Assembly (NCBI RefSeq): GCF_000321225.1
Contig: NW_004451409.1
Location: 440,352-504,351, forward strand
Source of the DNA: Odobenus rosmarus divergens
Lineage: Eukaryota > Chordata > Mammalia > Carnivora > Odobenidae
Direction of reading: 5' to 3'
DNA length: 64,000 bases
Both the position numbers and the translations under genes were made by a program. This document shows positions 58,017-64,000 of the stretch, piece by piece (position 1 is the first letter of the stretch; the number at the start of each line of letters is the position of its first letter). Below the pieces are notes generated by a model. It ran no database searches, was not told the origin of the DNA, and saw nothing but the letters and a program-made list of their open reading frames with translations.

Positions 58017-58180
58017 TAACTGCCTTCGGCTCAGGTCATGATCCTGGGGTCCTGGAATCGAGTCCCGCATCAGGCTCCCTGCTCCTTGGGAGCCTGCTTC
58101 TCCCTCTTCTTCTCTCTCTCTCTCTCTCCCTCTGTCTCTCATCGATAAATAAATAAAATCTTAAAAATATATATATTTAA
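58017..58180 (+). mobile_element. 5'-truncated CAN SINE
   Basis: Starts in CTGCCTTCGGCTCAGGTCATG, lacking the first ~40 bases of the head. It lies next to an antisense L1 fragment. Confidence 0.88.
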
Positions 58181-58469
58181 AAAAAACATTAACTAGCTGT
58201 AAAACACAAACTTTTATCTATAGCAGGCAAAGAATTTCAGGATTTATATGCAAATAGCCTATAAAGTTATACAGCTTGAAAGTAGTTTTTCATTAGGAAG
58301 AACTCACAAGTTTCTTGTAAAGCTAATGTAATTAGAAGGATGTATAAATGTTCTTGAAAAAAATGGGCTCCATGCCTTGGCACAACTGTGTTCTTATCTA
58401 TGAGGCTTAACCCATCCTTTTGAACCAGACCTCCTCTCTCTGCCAAATCCTTAATCTCCTTTATCCTCT

Positions 58470-58680
58470 TCTTACTGTTTTTCCACAGCACTTATCACTT
58501 TGTAGCATACAGCATAATTTACTTACTTAAGCTTACTGTCTACCTCTCCTCACTGCAGAGTAAGCTGCAGGAAAGCAAGGGTCTTTTTCAGTTTTGTTCA
58601 TTGATGTGGCCCAAGTACCTAGAACAGCGTGTAGCCCATAATAAATATTCAAAAATATTTGCTGAATGAATGGAAGTGGG
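58470..58680 (+). repeat. L2 3' end
   Basis: AGTAAGCTGCAGGAAAGCAA, CCTAGAACAGCGTGTAGCCC and the terminal ATTTGCTGAATGAATGG. Confidence 0.75.
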
Positions 58681-58984
58681 AAGGGAAAGCGTTCACTACC
58701 AGGGATAGATAAATGTTTTGTTAGATCTGATGCTTATAAAATTTGGGAGGGCTCTCTTTAAGGAAAAAAAAATTTAATATCTTATTTCTGCAAATTTTAC
58801 GAAAGCATGTTATGACTATGTGAACACACTTGTAGCCTGTGCCAGGGTATATGAATGGCCTTGAAAGTTAAGTTTCATTAGTTCCATGGTAACGGAACTA
58901 GAGTTTTGACAATTACCAATTTTATGTTTTAGACATTGATAGATTAAGATTCAGATTTAGATATTCTTATCAAAGGATAGTAAC

Positions 58985-59175
58985 AATACTGCTCTGTGAA
59001 AGAAACAAGTTACAAATGGGATGTATACTATGATACCATTTGGTACAAAATGAACAGAAGGATATACAAAGTATCTCTCCGGGTGGTGGGATCACAGGTG
59101 TGATTTCTTCCAAAGCTTGTCTGTATTTTCTAAATTGAATGAATATGGATTGCTTTCATAATGAGAAAAAAAAGT
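58985..59175 (+). mobile_element. Ancient L1 3' UTR fragment
   Basis: CTATGATACCATTTGGTACA, then a GGTGGTGGGATCACAGG block and the CTGTATTTTCTAAATTGAAT phrase of old L1M 3' ends. Confidence 0.55.
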
Positions 59176-60917
59176 TGTAATTTTTAATTATAAAAACAGA
59201 CCCAATTACAGTTAGAAGGATGTGTTCTAATTCTTTTTAAAATATTGATGTAGGGTTCCCTAAATTATTTATGCTGTTTTCCCTCTTCCTGATGAAAAAA
59301 TAACATACTTTTTTAAAGAACTGATCAAGATTTGAGAACCCTTCTTGGTCATAGCTACAACTACTGCCTGCCCAACCCTTCCCCCCAACCGCTCCCCCAC
59401 ATCTCTGCTCCTATCTCCCATCGCCCCAAAACACTCTAAAAAGTTAACCACACTAGCTAAGTGGCCCATAGAAGGTAAATAATACAATTCACTTCAAATG
59501 AAATTTAAAAAGAGTTAATATACATACAGATATTAGATCTGTCAGATCTGACCCCTTTATGTCAATAATAACATCGACATACAGACTTGGCAGGGAGATA
59601 ATGGTCTACTCTTTGCACATATCCAGATAGTTCTTAGCATTTCCAATTAGACTTCCTAGTTTTGTTTACAAATGGTTATTATTATTCTGAATTGTATTCA
59701 CTAATTTAATGTAGCAAAAATGTTTTTAAATACAATTAGAAATAGGTTTAAGCAGCTTTTAAATACCAGAGTATTTCTGCCATTTGTTAAGAAACCACTT
59801 CTATTTTCAAATTGTGAGGGACTATCTCAGCACATTTTTAACCTACCAGGCTTTTGGCTGCTTTTCTTTTCTTTCCAATTCCAACTTTTGTTTCGAATAA
59901 CCTAAAACTAAAATATTTCTCACACAGCAAAAATAACATTCTGAGTTAAATAAGTTACATAAAAAATATCATTTTAGATGTTGCAAGCTTTTGCCTTTTC
60001 AAAAGGATTACAAGTTTTAATGCATGAAAGGAAGTAGAACCAGCAAAAGAGATTGAGAAGGACCAGAAAGAGGAAAATCAAGAGAGCATTAGATTAATCA
60101 AGCCGAGGAAAGAGTTTCAAAGAGAGGAAGGAGGGGTCATAGAAAAAGGCCAGGGAAAGAGGGTGCTTACTGCAGGTTCCCAGCGCCTTCCTCTGTGCCT
60201 GAAAATAGCCAGTTCTTCCCTAGCTGCTAGCTTCCTCCTTCTGTTCAAAGAATTGTTATGAGAACGGCAAGGAAATTGAGGTACAATAGCATACATGAAA
60301 GAGCTTTGTAATCTGTAAAACACTGTGTACCTAATTAGGTGAAAAGTCTGCCCGTCTAGATGATTCAGACATGTCTTCTCGTGGAAAAGAGTTACTACAA
60401 CACAGATCAGAGGTGACTGGTGGGCTCCACTTCCGTGGCTGGGAGCCATTATATGGGAGATATTTCACCAGCAAGTTCAGAATTCACACACTGCCTGTGT
60501 TTCATCACCAATGATTCACTCCTTATTCTCTCATGTTTAGTTTTTCCCTCGACCTCAATGCTCCTGAGCTCCTAACATTGTGCATGGAGTTCTTTCAAAC
60601 ACTCAGACTTTAAAAGGACAGGTACAAAAAACAGTAGCGGAGGTATGAAATCAAAAGCAAATTGAGAGTTGTGGTCAGACCTCTGTGAATAATGCCAGCA
60701 ATGCTGAAGCTTTAAATGAGGTTAGACTTGAAAAAAGGGGGAAAAAAAAAAAGAAAAGAAAAAGAAAGGTGAGAGATAATAAAGACAAAAGTGATTCCTT
60801 ATCCTTACTGATGGTGATGTAATGTTCAACAGATTAAAAAAAAAAAGTAGAATACACTACTTCCGTCTGACTTTCTTCTTTCCTATCAAAAAGATATTCA
60901 ATGAAAAGTTCCAAATA

Positions 60918-61140
60918 GGGGCGCCTGGGTGACTCAGATGGTTGGGCGTCTGCCTTCGGCTCAGGTCATGATCTCAGGGCCTGGGATTGAGTCCCATGTC
61001 GTCGGGCTCCTTGCTCAGCAGGGAGCCTGCTTCTGCCTCTGCCTGCCACTCCCCCTGCTTGTACTCTCCCTCTCTCTCTCTCTCTCTGGCAAATAAATAA
61101 ATAAAATCTTAAAAAAAAAAAAAAAAAGAAAGAAAAAGAA
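60918..61140 (+). mobile_element. CAN SINE
   Basis: Target duplication GTTCCAAATA at 60908-60917 and 61143-61152. Long A/GAAA tail. Confidence 0.93.
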
Positions 61141-62035
61141 GAGTTCCAAATACTTGGAAAGATAAACCAAACACATTTAACAGGGAAGTGAAGTCCATCT
61201 GATAGGTGAGGAATGATAAGATCATTTAGCTATTTTCAATGTTCAAGTGAAATAGTTTGCAAAGCACTGAAAGGAGTTGTCAGTGTCAGCAAAGGACTGC
61301 TGTCAGTAACCTTTGAAAAACTGCAAAGAATGGTTGAGATGCAAGAGAACTGGATATAGATATGCCGTAATTTAAGAACAAAGAAAAAAATTATCTCTTC
61401 TTAGAAACCACATGCGGAGAGAGGTTGCTGTGATTCCCAGTAGAACTTTCTAAGGATCCGTTACTACAGAAGGGGGTCGATGGCTTCCTGCCAAAGCTGG
61501 CAGACTAAACACATGCACTTACCTCTCTTCCCAAATCCCAAAGAAATGTCGGAAGAGTAAAATTAAATCAAAATAAATCTAAGTAAGTTTTAGTTCAGAA
61601 GGCGGTTACTAATAGTCAACCAGAACAGTAAGAAATTTCTGGAATATATAGATGCTGAAATGAAACAGAGCTAATAACCCACAAATCCAGACCATGAAAG
61701 AAAACTTTAAAAATACAAGTTTTCCCTTAAAAACCTAAATGTGACACCTGAAACCATAAAGATCCTAGAAGAGAACAGAGGCAGTAATTTCTCTGGCATT
61801 GACCATAGCAACATTTTTCTAGATATGTCTCCTGAGACAAGGGAAATAAAAGCAAAAATAAATTATTGGGGCTACATCAAGATAAAAAGCTTCTGCACAG
61901 CAAAGGAAACAATCAACAAAATTAAAGGCAACCTCCCGAATGAGAGAAGATATTTGCAAATGACATATCTAAGAAAGGGTTAGTATCCAAAAGCTATAAA
62001 GAGCTCAACACCCAAATGTATACACAATTCAACGT

Positions 62036-62057
62036 CAATAATAATAATAATAATAAT
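62036..62057. repeat. (AAT)n microsatellite in young L1
   Basis: About seven AAT units inside ORF2-derived sequence, so probably expanded after insertion. Confidence 0.85.
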
Positions 62058-62354
62058 CCAATTAAAAAATGGGCAGAAGACAAGAACAGATATTTCTCCA
62101 AAGACACGTGCAGGTGGCCAACAGACACATGAAAAAATGCTCAACATTAATGAGCAACAGGGAAATGCAAATCAAAACTACAATGAGATATCACCTCACA
62201 CCTGTCAGAATGGCTAAAATCAAAACTACAAGAATCAACAAGTGTTGGCGAGGATGTGGAGAAAAAGGAACCCTCAGGTGGGAATGCAAATTGGTGTAGC
62301 CACTCTGGAAAATAGTATGGAGTTTCCTCAGAAAGTTAGAAATAGAACTACCCT

Positions 62355-62555
62355 GGGGCGCCTGGGTGGCTCAGTTGGCTGGGCGTCTGCCTTCAGCTCA
62401 GGTCGTGATCCCAGGGTCCTGGGATCGAGCCCCGCGTCGGGTTCCCTGCTCACTGGAGAGCTTGCTTCCCCCTCTCCCTCTGCTCCTCCCCCAGCTTGTG
62501 CTCTCTCTGTCAAATAACTAAATAAAATCTTAAAAAAAAAAAAAAAAGAAAGAAA
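62355..62555 (+). mobile_element. CAN SINE nested in a young L1
   Basis: 16-bp target duplication, GAAATAGAACTACCCT (62339-62354) and GAAATAAAACTACCCT (62556-62571), one mismatch. It interrupts L1 sequence that resumes on the other side. Confidence 0.96.
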
Positions 62556-63420
62556 GAAATAAAACTACCCTATGATACCTAGCAGTAATCATACTGCTAG
62601 GTATTAACTCCCAAAATACAAAAACACTAATCCAAAGGGAGACATGCTCCCCTATGTTTATTGCAGCATTGTTTACAATAGCCAAAGTATGGAAGCAGCC
62701 CAAGTGTCCATCAATAGATGAATGGATAAAGAAGAAGTGGTATATATGTACAATGGAATATTATTTAGCAATAAAAAAGAGTGAAATCTTGCCATTAGCA
62801 ACAACATGGATGGAGCTAGAGTACAACGCTAAGCAAAATAAGTCAGTCAGAGAAAGATAAATACAATATGATTTCACTCATATGTGGAATTTAAGAAACA
62901 AAACAAATGAGCAAAGGGGGGGGGGAAAAAGAGAGTGAGACAAACCAAGGAACAGACTCTTAACTTTAGAGAACAAATTAATGGTTACCAGAAGGGAGAT
63001 GGGTGAGCGATGGGTGAAACAGGTGATGGGGATTGAAGAGCACACTTATCATGATGAGCCCTGAGTAATGTATAGAATTTTTGAATCACTATTTTGTATA
63101 CCTGAAACTAATATAATACCATATGTTAACTATACTGGAATTAAAATTAAGAACTTAATTAAAAAAATACAAGTTTTCCCAGCAGAATTCTACAAAAGCC
63201 TTACAATGAAAACAGGCAGAAGCTAGCTGGAAGAAGTGAGCCCTGGGCTGGGGGTAGCTAACTAGTTAAGGAAAAGTTGGTCCTTATTCCTCCTAATGCT
63301 GACTCTGATATATGCCCCAGGCTGTATATAGTCACTTTTCATGTGAAATTCTCTCAAAATGAACATCAAGTCCAGAGAATTAGGACCTCGTTACAGGCAA
63401 AGGAGAGTCGCATATCCTTT

Positions 63421-63609
63421 CTTCTTTTAAGATTTATTTATTTATTTGAGAGAGAAAGAGGTGGGGGAGGGGCAGAGGGAGAGAGAATCTCAAGCAGACT
63501 CCCCACGGAGCACGGAGCTGGACACGAGGCTTGGTCCCACACCCTGAGATCATGACCTGAGCCGACATCAAGAGCCGGCCGCTTAACTGACTGAGCCTCA
63601 GGTGCCCCA
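63421..63609 (-). mobile_element. CAN SINE, antisense
   Basis: Antisense element ending GAGCCTCAGGTGCCCC. Target duplication CATATCCTT (63411-63419 and 63615-63623). Confidence 0.93.
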
Positions 63610-64000
63610 AGCCACATATCCTTAAAACAGACAATACTCACATCTTAAAGGAAAGCCCACAACCACTGAGTCAGAGCTGATTTACTCTAAACTTGAGCCT
63701 CCGGCCAGGAAAACAAGAATTCTTACTCTCTCCAGCCACCACTAATATTCAAATTGAGATCTCACTTACAAATATGACCAAACAACCAAGAATCATCAAA
63801 CAACCAAGAATATGAGAAGAAAAGCACTGAACCCAACAAGCAGAAATAACCCCTGGGAAAACACAATACAGGACACAGAATAAAATGCTAAAATAAACAT
63901 GTTTGATATCTTCAGAGAGATTCTAGAGGGTTCTGAGTCTATAAAAAAATTAAGTACAGAGAGCTACTAAACATTTAGGAAGATGTTTAAGATTATTCAA

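Larger units (their letters stand above)
61727..63162 (+). mobile_element. Young 5'-truncated carnivore L1 with nested SINE
   Basis: ORF2 C-terminal sequence and full 3' UTR, flanked by a perfect 18-bp target duplication AAAAATACAAGTTTTCCC (61709-61726 and 63163-63180). Stops and frameshifts break the ORF2 part. A CAN SINE sits at 62355-62555. Confidence 0.95.
51934..64000. other. Downstream intergenic region
   Basis: No gene found. The last coding exons of the SLC7-like pseudogene would be expected here but were not recognised. Repeats are listed separately. 53660-54100, 55080-56460, 59180-60900 and 61153-61708 hold nothing I can name. Confidence 0.7.

Noticed and set aside
60117..60449. 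110-codon minus-strand open frame
   Set aside because: No domain or conserved motif, and no splice or promoter context.
62242..62517. 91-codon open frame near the window end
   Set aside because: Runs from L1 sequence into the nested SINE; the second half is the common SINE head translated (VGWASAFSSGRDPRVLGSSP).

Overview
This is nuclear DNA from a placental mammal, almost certainly a carnivoran. About 27 tRNA-Lys-derived CAN SINEs (SINEC type) are scattered over both strands, with carnivore-type L1 3' ends and older MIR, L2 and L1M relics. The SINE heads read like the bear/seal/mustelid (arctoid) type, not the dog-specific or cat-specific variants. That placement rests on memory of the consensus sequences and is an inference.

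The one intact gene is RIPK2 (receptor-interacting serine/threonine kinase 2, also RIP2/RICK/CARDIAK) on the + strand. All eleven coding exons lie inside the window, from the ATG at 6098 to the TAA at 34735-34737. Every intron has GT..AG ends, and the phases join into one 1617-nt reading frame of 538 codons plus stop. The order is kinase domain (exons 1 to 7), low-complexity linker (exons 7 to 10), then C-terminal CARD (exon 11). Exon 1 lies in a CpG island (about 5290-6420) with a perfect CRE palindrome. RIPK2 carries signals from NOD1/NOD2 to TAK1/IKK and NF-kB.

Bases 1-5200 are intergenic, with old L1 and SINE fragments. The 29 kb downstream of RIPK2 is mostly repeats, but it holds a previously unremarked broken gene. 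At 43519-44037, 49216-~49339 and 51837-51933 are three exon remnants of an SLC7-family light-chain amino-acid transporter of the y+LAT type (SLC7A6/SLC7A7-like). They are in order, on the same strand, and have exon borders and phases as expected for that family, but carry stops and frameshifts. It is an unprocessed pseudogene, not a retrocopy.

The repeats also record several rearrangements. There is a young 5'-truncated L1 with an 18-bp target-site duplication and a SINE nested inside it. Two L1 insertions have twin-priming-like 5' inversions. Two inverted-repeat patches look like template-switch mutations. There is a 46-bp perfect tandem duplication, an unexplained 28-bp direct repeat 1.7 kb apart, and a tail-to-tail SINE pair. 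I saw no bacterial-type system, CRISPR array, functional tRNA/rRNA gene or recognisable endogenous retrovirus.
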